Below, in pieces: positions 1 through 8,698 of a stretch of 53,722 nucleotides of DNA. The translations under genes were made by a program, and so were the position numbers. The notes beneath the pieces are model-generated. The model saw only the letters and a program-made list of their open reading frames with translations, was not told the DNA's origin and ran no database searches. Origin of the DNA: Clostridiales bacterium (lineage in GTDB: Bacteria > Bacillota > Clostridia > Christensenellales > CAG-138); NCBI GenBank assembly GCA_009779405.1, contig WREI01000008.1:1-53722 (forward strand). Reading direction: 5' to 3'. Position 1 is the first letter of the stretch. Each line of letters begins with the position of its first letter.

Positions 1-99
1 TGGCGCGGCATTGCCACGCGTTATGCCAAAACTACAGTTGCATTTGTCGGCGCCGTGATCGTCCGCTGCCTTTTCCTGTGGCTAAAGGTTATTGCATGA
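1..99 (+). mobile_element. 3' end of IS5-family transposase (cut by window edge)
   Basis: The first 32 codons read in frame 1 end in TGA at 97-99. The peptide begins WRGIATRYAKT and ends in a hydrophobic LFLWLKV stretch. This matches the usual C-terminus of IS5/IS1031-type DDE transposases (R-G/I-A-T-R-Y-D-K followed by a hydrophobic end). The rest of the element lies outside the window, so whether it is intact cannot be judged. No terminal inverted repeat was identified between 100 and 150. Confidence 0.6.
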
Positions 100-148
100 T
101 CTCATGTCGACACTGCCTAATATTTTTAGTTTTATTGAAAAATTTTTC

Positions 149-178
149 TTGACATTGCAGCAGCTTGAAGCTTTATGC
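149..178 (+). promoter_or_regulatory. Putative promoter of the pseudo-receiver regulator
   Basis: A perfect TTGACA (149-154) is followed after 17 bases by TTTATG (172-177), a poor -10 box. If this promoter is used, an ATG at 175 would lie inside the -10 region, which supports translation starting at 211. Confidence 0.4.
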
Positions 179-210
179 TGACACCGGAATACAGAATAAA
201 GGACAGGATT

Positions 211-894
211 ATGATCCCATTGTTGGCCATAGACGCGAACCTGCGCGCCGGATTTTCCGCTGCGTGGCGCTTGCACGGGATGGATCCTGTGTATGTGTAT
301 TCTGTGTCGGAAGCTATCGAAATGCTTGCGGAACAGGAGTTCATTCTGGTTGCCGTCAATGAGGACAACCTTGCATGCCTGCCGAATCTGCAACTGCTGC
401 GGGACGCGACCACGGCGCCCATCTTAGTATTCACCGATTATTATACGGTGCAGCGGGAGATTGAGGCGATCCGCAGCGGCGCGGACGCCTATTCGCAGTG
501 GCGAACCTGCATGGAAGACAATGTGCTCTTCGCGCTCGCGCTTCTGCACCGCTATGGCGAGCGCAGCGTGAGACGCAGGAAGGCACCGAAAGCCCTTTCC
601 TGCCGCGGCATACTCTTGGCGCAGGGCGAGCATTGCAAGGCCTTTGTTCACGGCACGGAACTCAAATTGACCCACATGGAATTTAGTATACTGTATCAGC
701 TCCTGTTAAACCGCGGGCGCATTTTGCCCTACGCACAACTTTACGAAAGCTTACACCGCGCGCCATACATGAAAGCGGATGCGGGCAAGATGTTCAGCAC
801 CGTCAAGCGCCTGCGCGAAAAACTTTCCGTCCACATCGACGTGGACAGCTATATAGAGAATGTGCGCGGCATCGGATATCGAATGATACATTAA
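211..894 (+). CDS. OmpR-type transcription factor with atypical receiver domain
   Basis: 227 residues. The C-terminal ~95 residues are a winged-helix Trans_reg_C domain (LTHMEFSILYQLLLNRGRIL... ending IENVRGIGYRMIH), which binds DNA. The N-terminal ~100 residues have the receiver pattern, but the end of strand 3 reads ILVAVNED where the phospho-acceptor Asp is expected (Asn at about 50), and the usual late Lys is missing (GADAYSQW). It therefore probably does not work by ordinary phosphorylation. Start 211 is chosen because AGGACAGG lies just upstream and a TTGACA-led promoter overlaps the earlier in-frame ATG at 175. No histidine kinase lies beside it. It faces the MerR gene tail to tail (overlap 891-894) and sits next to the pilus locus, so a pilus role is inference. 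Confidence 0.8.
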   Translation: MIPLLAIDANLRAGFSAAWRLHGMDPVYVYSVSEAIEMLAEQEFILVAVNEDNLACLPNLQLLRDATTAPILVFTDYYTVQREIEAIRSGADAYSQWRTCMEDNVLFALALLHRYGERSVRRRKAPKALSCRGILLAQGEHCKAFVHGTELKLTHMEFSILYQLLLNRGRILPYAQLYESLHRAPYMKADAGKMFSTVKRLREKLSVHIDVDSYIENVRGIGYRMIH

Positions 895-1697
895 TATTCG
901 CTATCCACGCGGATGCCGACCTGCACCAAATATTCCGATTTTTCGCTGATGCAGACCTCATCGTGCAGATACACGGCGATCAGCGGGCCCTTGAAGCGCA
1001 GTTTTTGCTCCTCCGCATAGGCCTTCATGCGCTCCGGCAGGTCGCCAAACTGCCCATAATAGCCGCGGTTATAGCCCATCAGGTATTGTCCCGGTTCCGT
1101 CTTATAGTTGCCGAAGGGATCCAATGAAAAGAAGTGGTCGGGCGCGCCGGGCCGCTCGAAGAATGCGTTCACGTTCAAATGCAAGGCACCCACAGGATAG
1201 TTCAGGTTGATACGCAGGGATTCCGCGCTTTCGCAAAAACGGAAAAAGTCTTCGTAGAAGGAGAACCTGTCCGTAAAGCGGGTGGGCGATCCCAGAACCA
1301 GGCGCCATCCCTCCATGTTTCGCAAATACAATTGCTCGCTGTCTATTTCCTGCCCCGTCTTAATCAGCTCGCGCCTTGTGTGTATAGCGGTGTAGCATTC
1401 ACGCAAGCGCTGCATTTCCGCGTTCAACACGGTTTCCTGCCTGTCTATCAAATCCATGACATTCTCCGGCGTGCGAATGTCCTGCAGCGCGGCGATATTC
1501 TTTAATGGCACGCCCAAACTACTCAAGACGCTGATGAAATTCACCGCAATCATTTGTTCGGGCGTGTAATAGCGATAATTGTTTTCTTCGTGCCGCATGG
1601 CGGGCTTAAACAGGTCTATTTCATCCCAGTATCGCAGGGTCGTCGGCGCAATCCCCGACAATTGTGAAAATTCTTTGATGGATAGTGTGTCTTTCAT
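891..1697 (-). CDS. MerR-family regulator with GyrI-like effector domain
   Basis: 268 residues. The N-terminal helix-turn-helix (residues ~4-75, TLSIKEFSQLSGIAPTTLRYW then the NNYRYYTPEQ wing) is typical of MerR, followed by the dimerising coiled coil (~80-125). The C-terminal ~140 residues resemble the GyrI/BmrR effector-binding fold, which in known relatives binds lipophilic or aromatic compounds. The gene is divergent from the giant adhesin gene. The intergenic region holds a 7+1+7 inverted repeat at 1776-1790 that could be its operator. Regulating the adhesin/pilus operon is a plausible but unproven role. Confidence 0.88.
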   Translation of the reverse strand: MKDTLSIKEFSQLSGIAPTTLRYWDEIDLFKPAMRHEENNYRYYTPEQMIAVNFISVLSSLGVPLKNIAALQDIRTPENVMDLIDRQETVLNAEMQRLRECYTAIHTRRELIKTGQEIDSEQLYLRNMEGWRLVLGSPTRFTDRFSFYEDFFRFCESAESLRINLNYPVGALHLNVNAFFERPGAPDHFFSLDPFGNYKTEPGQYLMGYNRGYYGQFGDLPERMKAYAEEQKLRFKGPLIAVYLHDEVCISEKSEYLVQVGIRVDSEY

Positions 1698-2010
1698 GCT
1701 CTCCCCCGTCCTCTCCCCCGGATGGATACATTATACTATATTTCGCGAAAAAAAGATAGTCACAATACTCCTAACCTTAGACCGTCTAAGCTTCTGCGGC
1801 GAAATTCTCATGTTACTTGCAAAAATTATACATATTTCTAACGGAAACATCTCATTTTTTTCTTGCAAATAGTGATAATCCGGGCATAATTCGCCATTTT
1901 CCCGCGTTTTGCAAAAAAAATGACAAAAATCAATGAACTGTATTGACCTGCCAGCCCCTGCTTGCTTTAACATAACAGACAGATGCGTCAAACACGAAAG
2001 GAGCAGTCAT
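1698..2010. other. Divergent intergenic region, MerR gene / adhesin gene
   Basis: This 313-bp AT-rich stretch separates the divergent MerR and adhesin genes. It holds the dyad at 1776-1790, a minus-strand TATAAT at 1730-1735, a plus-strand TTGACC (1943-1948) with TAACAT 19 bp further on, and the adhesin ribosome site AAAGGAG (1997-2003). No RNA gene or further coding sequence was recognised. Confidence 0.5.
1776..1790. promoter_or_regulatory. Inverted repeat, candidate MerR operator
   Basis: CTTAGAC-C-GTCTAAG is a perfect 7-bp dyad with a one-base centre, lying 80 bp in front of the MerR start. MerR proteins bind such dyads between -35 and -10 boxes. A TATAAT on the minus strand (1735-1730) and a TTGACC(1943-1948)-19 bp-TAACAT on the plus strand are the nearest promoter-like sequences, but neither brackets the dyad, so the link is inference. 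Confidence 0.4.
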
Positions 2011-5000
2011 ATGCAAAAGAAAAAAAGAAGGCGTGCGGCAGTTATCGTATCGGCCCTGCTTTTAGCGGGTATATTGTTGGTCACGATTCTGGCGGATAAG
2101 CTGCTCACAGGCACAATTGCGACGGACAGCGATGCGATGGAGGGCGGCGACGGAATGGCGACCGAGGAGGGCTTTGACCCGGAGACGGATTTCAGTCCCG
2201 CGCCCACAACAGAGACGGACACGCCTGCGGATACGCCGGAACCGACCGCCGAGACCGGCAGCATCAGCGGCTTCCTGTGGGCGGATACGAGCGATCAGCC
2301 TCTGGCGGATTATACGGTACAGCTCTATGCGGCGGATGATTTGGAAACACCGTTGGATAGTACGGCAAGCGATAAATACGGCGCATACATATTTGAAAAT
2401 CTCACACCCGATACCTACGTGCTCAGCCTTGCGGCGGAGGATGACCTTGAACTGCCCTCTGAGATCACGAAACAGAATAAATTCGCCGTGGACCCCTTGC
2501 GCGGCGATCCCGATATCGCGTATACGGAAATGATCGGGCTTGGCGAAGGGCAGGATGCAACGGGCATAAACGCCGTTCTCCAGTCCGGCTTCGCACCGGC
2601 GGCGGCCATCACGTTCGCGAATTTGAAGAACGCGAAGGTCAACGATACGGTATCGATCGACGGATTCACCTGGGTCGTCGTGAAGACGCAGACGGTCGGA
2701 ACTGCCCCAAACGCAATCACCTGCGTATATCTGATTATGCGCGGCTATGTGTATTCCAATTTAGAATTTGGCACGGCTTCGACGACCACAAACTATGATA
2801 CATCTTTGATTCGCGGCCGCATGAAGAAGGTTCTGGACGACAAGGTACTTCCCACCATACAGTCCATTGCCGTGAAGCCGAATTTGGGGAATCATACCGT
2901 TGCGACCTCTCCCATCGCCGCCGGAGGCAGCGTTGTTGTCATGGCGGGGACGCAAACACAGGATATCCTGTTCGCGCCCAGTCACAAGGATATGCTGGAC
3001 TGGGTTGGCGGCAGCACAACCATCCCTTCGGGGCATCCTCTGCACAGCAGCGGCAGCTTTCCACGAAGATTTTACGGACGCACCGCGGCCAGCGGTGGGA
3101 ATGTCTGGGGCGTAAACGTCTCGGCGAACTCGCTCGACGGCGGCATCCATTATCTGGCCATGTATGCGGCGGATATTCCCGCTGTGTGGGTGAACGCAAA
3201 CGCGATTGACCGCAATGTCAACGTATATTATATGGATACCCTCGGCAATCCCATCGGACCGACGCCGAATCCCGCCACCTATACCGTGACCATCGGCAGC
3301 GCGTTCTCCCTAACTTCCCAGCAGATTCCGGGGATCACGGAATACAGCTACGTCCACTGGAAAAAAGGCGTCTCCGGCGCGCAGCAGAGCATCGCCAATC
3401 TGCCTTCTCTTACAAAAGAGGAAGTGACGGCCGGTACGGATATCTATCTGGTTTATGAGCACGATACCGTGGAGGGCGCGTATAAGATCACCTATAAGGC
3501 CAACAACGGCAAAGGCGAAGCGGATTATATCCAGAGCGCCATGGTCGTTGGCCCCACCACGCTCAACGCCGTGACGCAGGCCACGGCAAAGTTTACGGGC
3601 ACAACCGTCAGGCCGGTTTTCAAGGGCTGGAATACGGAAGCCAACGGCAACGGCGTTTCTTACAATCCGGGAGACCCTGTGGCACTGTACGGCGACCTCA
3701 CCCTGTTTGCCCAGTGGAAGACCCTGCGCTATTACGTCACCAAGGACAGCGATCCCGACAATATCCTCGCGACCTATCATGAATTGCAGAACGCGGTCAA
3801 CTATATCCGGGACAACGGCGCGGCGGGCCAGCCCTATACCATCACGGCGACGGAGCACGACAACGATGTAATTATGACGGATCACGAGAACGCCGTGCGG
3901 TTCTGGGCCAATCTGCGCATTACGCTCCGCTCGGACAGCAATGGACCCTACACCCTGTATCAGCCGATCAAAAGAAGGCATTTCGATGTAATCGGCGAGC
4001 TCACGCTGGAGAACATTGTCCTCGACGTGACAAACAACGGCGGCGGCATATTCGTGCGAAATATATTGAACATAAAGGACGGCGCAGTTATTCAAAACTG
4101 CGCAAATGACCAGGCACTCGGGGCCGCCGTATACCTGTACAAAGATCTTACCACTTCCGGCGTTTTGAATATGCACGGCGGCACAATCAAAAACAATGCG
4201 TCCACAGGCGTTGGCCCTGTCAACGGCGGAGGCGCTGTTTATGTACCCACAGGCACCACGTTCAACATGTATGGCGGCACAATCAGCGGCAACAGCGCCA
4301 ATACGACCAATCAAAACAGCGGTGCGGGGCGCGGTGGCGCTGTATATATTGATGGCGGTACATTCAATCTGCATAAAGGCACAATCAGCGGCAACGCCGC
4401 CAGCACTGTCGGCGTCGGAAACGGCGGCGCCGTATACCTGCAAAGCGGCGCGATGCATATGTATGGTGGTACAATCAGCAACAACGCAGCGACTACCGCT
4501 GTCGGATATGATGGGAACGGCGGCGGCGTGTATATAGCCAATGGCGGCACCTTCGAAATGAACGGCACCGGCCTCATCGCACATAATAAGGCGGATGACG
4601 GCGGCGGTGTGTATGCCAAGGGTGCGTTGACACTGAACGGCGGAACAATCAGCAATTGCACTGCCACATCGCGCGGTGGCGGCGTGTATGCCGAAGGCGT
4701 ACTGACTTTGGAAGAGGGCATCGTAATCACCGGAAACAGCGTGGCAGGCAACGGCAGCGGCACAGATGACATCGATGGCAGAGGCAACGGCGGCGGTGTG
4801 CATGCGAGAGGCACCTTCACGATGAACGGCGGAACGATTTCTCACAACACAATAGCCAATGGCGCTTCCATGAGAGGCGGTGGCGTATATGTATATTCCA
4901 CTTCAACGGAAGCCACGATCAACGGCGGAACAATTTCCGATAACTATGCAAAATATCACGGCGGTGGCATCTTCAGCTATGCGCCGCTAACCGTGACGGG

Positions 5001-6678
5001 AAGCGCCAATATCACCCAAAACTCTGCACTTGCGGGTGGTGGCGTATATGCAAACGGCCCGTTCACAATGCAGGGCGGCGAAATCACGAAGAATTTTCTG
5101 GTCAAAGCTGCTTACACGACCGGCGGCAACGGCGCGGGCGTGTTCGCAAACGACAGCAGCAATAACTGCTTTAAGATGTCAGCCGGAATCATTGCAGAAA
5201 ACAAGGCGGAAACTGCTCCGGCGAATTGGGGCGGCGGCGTATACGGCAGGATCATCACGGTCTCCGGCGGCACTATCGAAAAAAATGTGGCGGCTGTCGG
5301 CGGCGGTATACACGGGGAAGAGATAGTACTGAGCGGAAGCGCGGTGGTTAAAAACAACATTGCCACGGGAATCGGCACGGATCCGCAATCCGCCGCCGCT
5401 GCCCCCTACGCATCCACAGGCAAAGCAAAGGGCGGCGGCGTGTACGCCAAGAACTCTTTGATTGTAGAAGAGAACGCTCTGATCACCGGCAACTATTTGA
5501 AGTCTGCCAACAATACAACGCACTACGGCGGCGGCATATACGCATTGACCTCTTTCGAGCTGCGCGGCGGCACGATTGTGAAAAACAGTAGTGTCTGCAA
5601 TGGCACGACGTATGGCGGCGGCGTGTTCGCCGGGAAAGACTTTAAGATTACGGGCGGCACAATCGGTGGGCAGAACGCGGCAGACGGCAACAACGCCGAC
5701 TATGGCGGCGGCCTGTTCGCGAATTTGGGCAAAGAGATCCATCTGGATAAGGCGGCGGATCTGTCGAAAACAGCTCACGGAACCATGAGCGCGGGCGTAA
5801 TTCAGAACAACAGCGCCACAGGTGATGGCGGGGGCCTGTATGTGGCCTGTACCAACAGTGGTAGCATCCGAGGCGCTTTCACCATGACCGGTGGTTCCAT
5901 CACCGGCAACGAAGCGCCAAACGGAGACGGTGGCGGGATCTTTACGGAGGATTACGATTATGCCGACCCTGCGACCAAGTATGACAACATTGGGATTGCG
6001 GGCGCGACGGTCAATGGAAACACATCTTCTCTTACGTATATGCCTCCAAGCAACGCGACATATTTCACGAATCGAGGAACAAGGCCGTTTAACGGCAGTT
6101 TCCTGGATAATGACAACATCAACTACCACAACCCGACCCCGTTGACCTCGAATCTGATCGTTTCCGAGACCGTGACGGGCGCCTATGGCGACAAGACCAA
6201 GGCCTTTGAATTTACGGTCGCCATCAAGGATAAGGATGGAAACCTGCTGGGAACGGGCACAAGCTTCCAATATGAAGGCGGCGTGCTCCCCGGCTTCGGT
6301 GCCACAAAACCTGCGGACGGCACATTGTACCTTGTTAGTGGAGAGGATACTTTCTACCTCTCGCACGGGCAGACGATCACGATAAAGGATCTGCCTTCCA
6401 ACTGCGAGATCCGAATTGCGGAAACCGTGGATTACAACTACTATACAGCAGCCTTTACGGACAGCGCGGGTGCAAGCGGCACGGACGATACGGGATTTCG
6501 GATACTGGGCACCGACGAGCGGCATATTGACTTTGTGAACGACCGTATGGAAGTCGTGCTCACTGGCATCGCAGGAGACTCGTGGTTTGTTATGGCACTG
6601 CTGCTGCTCTCGGGGCTGGGCCTCCTGGCGGGTATGGTCGCGATGGAGCGTTACAGGAGAAAAGCATGCAGGAGATAA
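2011..6678 (+). CDS. Giant beta-helix surface adhesin, probable pilus tip protein
   Basis: 1555 residues, exported and probably wall- or pilus-bound. Start 2011 has AAAGGAG upstream and gives a clean signal peptide (MQKKKRRR then a hydrophobic core); the earlier in-frame ATG at 1933 does not. In order: Thr/Pro/Glu-rich spacer (~40-85), a Cna-B/SdrD-like beta-sandwich (~84-165), a DUF6273-like domain (~205-400), an InlB/Flg-type B repeat (~490-570, ending LFAQW), a long right-handed beta-helix (~680-1310) made of GGGVYA / GGTI..N coils, and a pilin-like isopeptide domain (~1375-1510, Lys in VTGAYGDKTK, Asn in FVND). It ends EVVLTGIAGDSW, a membrane helix and RYRRK, so the sorting signal is LTG-G type without Pro. 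Its place before a SipA-like gene matches Cpa of the streptococcal FCT locus. The ligand is unknown. Confidence 0.85.
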   Translation: MQKKKRRRAAVIVSALLLAGILLVTILADKLLTGTIATDSDAMEGGDGMATEEGFDPETDFSPAPTTETDTPADTPEPTAETGSISGFLWADTSDQPLADYTVQLYAADDLETPLDSTASDKYGAYIFENLTPDTYVLSLAAEDDLELPSEITKQNKFAVDPLRGDPDIAYTEMIGLGEGQDATGINAVLQSGFAPAAAITFANLKNAKVNDTVSIDGFTWVVVKTQTVGTAPNAITCVYLIMRGYVYSNLEFGTASTTTNYDTSLIRGRMKKVLDDKVLPTIQSIAVKPNLGNHTVATSPIAAGGSVVVMAGTQTQDILFAPSHKDMLDWVGGSTTIPSGHPLHSSGSFPRRFYGRTAASGGNVWGVNVSANSLDGGIHYLAMYAADIPAVWVNANAIDRNVNVYYMDTLGNPIGPTPNPATYTVTIGSAFSLTSQQIPGITEYSYVHWKKGVSGAQQSIANLPSLTKEEVTAGTDIYLVYEHDTVEGAYKITYKANNGKGEADYIQSAMVVGPTTLNAVTQATAKFTGTTVRPVFKGWNTEANGNGVSYNPGDPVALYGDLTLFAQWKTLRYYVTKDSDPDNILATYHELQNAVNYIRDNGAAGQPYTITATEHDNDVIMTDHENAVRFWANLRITLRSDSNGPYTLYQPIKRRHFDVIGELTLENIVLDVTNNGGGIFVRNILNIKDGAVIQNCANDQALGAAVYLYKDLTTSGVLNMHGGTIKNNASTGVGPVNGGGAVYVPTGTTFNMYGGTISGNSANTTNQNSGAGRGGAVYIDGGTFNLHKGTISGNAASTVGVGNGGAVYLQSGAMHMYGGTISNNAATTAVGYDGNGGGVYIANGGTFEMNGTGLIAHNKADDGGGVYAKGALTLNGGTISNCTATSRGGGVYAEGVLTLEEGIVITGNSVAGNGSGTDDIDGRGNGGGVHARGTFTMNGGTISHNTIANGASMRGGGVYVYSTSTEATINGGTISDNYAKYHGGGIFSYAPLTVTGSANITQNSALAGGGVYANGPFTMQGGEITKNFLVKAAYTTGGNGAGVFANDSSNNCFKMSAGIIAENKAETAPANWGGGVYGRIITVSGGTIEKNVAAVGGGIHGEEIVLSGSAVVKNNIATGIGTDPQSAAAAPYASTGKAKGGGVYAKNSLIVEENALITGNYLKSANNTTHYGGGIYALTSFELRGGTIVKNSSVCNGTTYGGGVFAGKDFKITGGTIGGQNAADGNNADYGGGLFANLGKEIHLDKAADLSKTAHGTMSAGVIQNNSATGDGGGLYVACTNSGSIRGAFTMTGGSITGNEAPNGDGGGIFTEDYDYADPATKYDNIGIAGATVNGNTSSLTYMPPSNATYFTNRGTRPFNGSFLDNDNINYHNPTPLTSNLIVSETVTGAYGDKTKAFEFTVAIKDKDGNLLGTGTSFQYEGGVLPGFGATKPADGTLYLVSGEDTFYLSHGQTITIKDLPSNCEIRIAETVDYNYYTAAFTDSAGASGTDDTGFRILGTDERHIDFVNDRMEVVLTGIAGDSWFVMALLLLSGLGLLAGMVAMERYRRKACRR
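4050..5950 (+). repeat. Degenerate in-gene repeats coding beta-helix coils
   Basis: Within the adhesin gene the pattern GGCGGCGGC-GTGTATGCC, followed by a GGCGGCACAATCAGC-like stretch, recurs many times at about 60-110 bp. It codes GGGVYA and GGTISxN turns. The repeats are imperfect, yet close enough to allow recombination and change in helix length. Confidence 0.8.
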
Positions 6679-7238
6679 AGGGCTATGCGGCCATACGGGA
6701 AGCCCTGGCGGCCAACGCGGCTTCGACAAAGGTTCCGCCTCCTGCGCCCATATGGAAGGATCTGCTCTTTCTGCTCCTGAAGATCGTATGCATCGCGCTG
6801 TCGTTCGTACTGCTCTTCACCCTTCTGTTCGGGCTGATACGCTATTCGGAGCCCGCGATGGCCCCGGCCTTCCACGACGGGGATCTGGTGGTTTTCCACC
6901 GTCACCACGCGGACGGATACCTGCCGCGGGACGTGATTGTACTGCGCAGGCCCGGCCAATTGCAGGTGCGGCGCGTGGTCGCCACGGCGGGCGACGTCGT
7001 GGATATCACGGAGGACGGGCTCCTCATCAACGGTGCGCTGCAGCAGGAGCCGGAGATTTATCAGACGACGGTTCGCTACGCCGAGGGTGTGGAGTTCCCG
7101 CTGACCGTACCCGAGGGGCAGGTCTTTGTGCTGGGCGACAGCAGGACAAACGCCGAGGACAGCCGCATCTACGGCTGCGTGCGCATGGAGGATACCCTCG
7201 GCAAAGTGATGGCGGTGATACGCCGCCGTAACCTTTAA
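6666..7238 (+). CDS. sipA: SipA-like signal-peptidase homologue without catalytic dyad
   Basis: 190 residues with one membrane helix (~33-58) and the S24/S26 signal-peptidase fold outside. The expected SM-P box reads PAMAP (Ala at 64 where Ser is catalytic), and the expected KRV box reads VRRVV (Arg at 102 where Lys is the general base). The GDSRTNAEDSR box is kept. The other signal peptidase in this window keeps both residues, so this is a real difference. Streptococcal SipA, encoded between Cpa and FctA, also lacks both residues and is needed for pilus polymerisation, so a chaperone role is the best inference. The start at 6666 follows AGGAG and overlaps the adhesin stop by 13 bp. Confidence 0.85.
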   Translation: MQEIKGYAAIREALAANAASTKVPPPAPIWKDLLFLLLKIVCIALSFVLLFTLLFGLIRYSEPAMAPAFHDGDLVVFHRHHADGYLPRDVIVLRRPGQLQVRRVVATAGDVVDITEDGLLINGALQQEPEIYQTTVRYAEGVEFPLTVPEGQVFVLGDSRTNAEDSRIYGCVRMEDTLGKVMAVIRRRNL

Positions 7239-7326
7239 TGGTATTGACATCGGGAGGGCGAGCGGCTGCCCGAGCGCTCCCCCATGTGAATATAGAGAAA
7301 CAAAACAAACAAGGAGAAAAATCGAA

Positions 7327-8679
7327 ATGACGAAAAGAAAAGCAACACTGAAACTCTTTGCGGTGCTCGCACTCAGTCTGATGCTGGTATGCAGTCTCGC
7401 GCTGCCCGCGCTTGCGGACGAGAGCGAAATGAGCTGGACGCCCGGCGGAACCCTGACCAACCCCGAGGAGGCCGTGGTCACCAAAATCCTGCGCGTGGCA
7501 AGAGGGACCGAGCTCCCGAACATTCAATTCAACTTTGAAATCACCCGGGTCAGCGTTGACGGCGCCACTTCCGGCTCGGATTTCAATGCCATGCCCAATC
7601 TGGGAACCGTTTCTGTCAGCTACAGCAACACGAATAAGGGTACTCTGGACAATACCACGGAAACGGGCGCAGACCTCTATATCAAGGAGTCCGCAGGCAT
7701 CTTCGCTTCCGCGATTAACCCCGCGAACACCTGGGCGCATGCCGGTGTTTATGTGTACCATGTGCGCGAGACGAATACCTTCTCGAACACCTTTGCTGAG
7801 CAGTGGGTTCCCTCCCCCGCGGAGTATGATCTCTATGTATACGTGCGTGCGGACGAAACGACAGGCGAACTGTATGTATGGGGCGTTGGCGCGCTCATCA
7901 TCGTGGAGGATACCGAGGACGGCGGCAACGAGGGCGAAAAAGTGGACCCGCGGCCCCAAGACCCCACGACCAGCGGCGATTATTCCCATATGATCTTCAC
8001 CAACACCTATGTGAAGAACAACGGCGGCACGAACCCGGGCGACACCGTGCTCGCACTGAGCAAGAAAGTCACGGGCGATATGGCCAACACGCAGGATCTC
8101 TACTTCGCGTTCAGCGTGGAAGTGACGCGTGCCGCAACCGTTAGCGGCAATGCCGGCACGCCTGTCTACAAGGCCTATGTCTATGAGGGTAACAACCTTG
8201 TAACCGACCTCTCGGAGAATACCGCCGCGGGCAATATCGCTTCCGATGGAACCAATAACTACATCAAATTCCCGTCGGGCGGGACTGTGACCGTAAACCT
8301 GAAGCACGACCAGTGGCTGTCCTTCATCGATCTCGAAGTCGGCGCGACCGTCACCGTAACCGAGGCGGGTACCGCGAACTACAAGCCCAGCTATATCCAC
8401 ACTTTCGGCCCGACCGGGGGCAGCCAGACCGCCGCCGATTACGGTGATCCGCTCGGCTTCCCCAACGGCAGCGACGCGGGTCCGCACTACATTGAGGAGA
8501 GCACGTCCTCTGCGCCCAACCGCGCCGATTTCACGAACGCGCGCCAGAGCATCACCCTGACGGGTGTCAACGTGGACGACCTGCCCTACCTCATCCTGGC
8601 CGGCACGGCCGTGCTCGCGCTCATCGGGTTTGTGGTGCTCAAGGTCCACAAGCGCGCAAGGCGCAACAACAACGCATAA
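7327..8679 (+). CDS. Two-domain isopeptide pilin, candidate backbone subunit
   Basis: 450 residues, preceded by AAGGAG. Signal peptide 1-30 ends PALA-DE. Two similar domains follow. Domain 1 has Lys53 (VVTKIL), Glu148 (HVRE) and Asn226 (FTNTY); domain 2 has Lys246/247 (LSKKVTG), Glu346 (VTVTE) and Asn404 (FTNAR). This is the Lys-Glu-Asn set used for internal isopeptide bonds in Gram-positive pilins. The C-terminus is SITLTGVNVDDL, then a membrane helix and KVHKRARR: a sorting signal with LTG but no LPXTG proline. The gene sits where FctA lies in FCT loci, between the SipA-like gene and a class B sortase. Whether it or the later GPKTAD pilin is the shaft cannot be told from sequence. Confidence 0.83.
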   Translation: MTKRKATLKLFAVLALSLMLVCSLALPALADESEMSWTPGGTLTNPEEAVVTKILRVARGTELPNIQFNFEITRVSVDGATSGSDFNAMPNLGTVSVSYSNTNKGTLDNTTETGADLYIKESAGIFASAINPANTWAHAGVYVYHVRETNTFSNTFAEQWVPSPAEYDLYVYVRADETTGELYVWGVGALIIVEDTEDGGNEGEKVDPRPQDPTTSGDYSHMIFTNTYVKNNGGTNPGDTVLALSKKVTGDMANTQDLYFAFSVEVTRAATVSGNAGTPVYKAYVYEGNNLVTDLSENTAAGNIASDGTNNYIKFPSGGTVTVNLKHDQWLSFIDLEVGATVTVTEAGTANYKPSYIHTFGPTGGSQTAADYGDPLGFPNGSDAGPHYIEESTSSAPNRADFTNARQSITLTGVNVDDLPYLILAGTAVLALIGFVVLKVHKRARRNNNA

Positions 8680-8698
8680 GGAAGTGAAATCATAGGGC

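Noticed and set aside
175-210. Upstream ATG of the pseudo-receiver regulator
   Set aside because: No ribosome site and overlaps the probable -10 box; the ATG at 211 fits the receiver start.
3310-4845. 511-codon open frame antisense to the giant adhesin
   Set aside because: It mirrors the GC-rich beta-helix repeats, has no ribosome site and an Ala/Cys/His-rich composition unlike a real protein.
4100-5950. CRISPR-like array
   Set aside because: The repeats are coding, imperfect and in frame; spacers are not unique sequences of equal length.
5179-6729. 516-codon open frame antisense to the adhesin end
   Set aside because: Shadow of the same repeats; no start signal and no recognisable domain.
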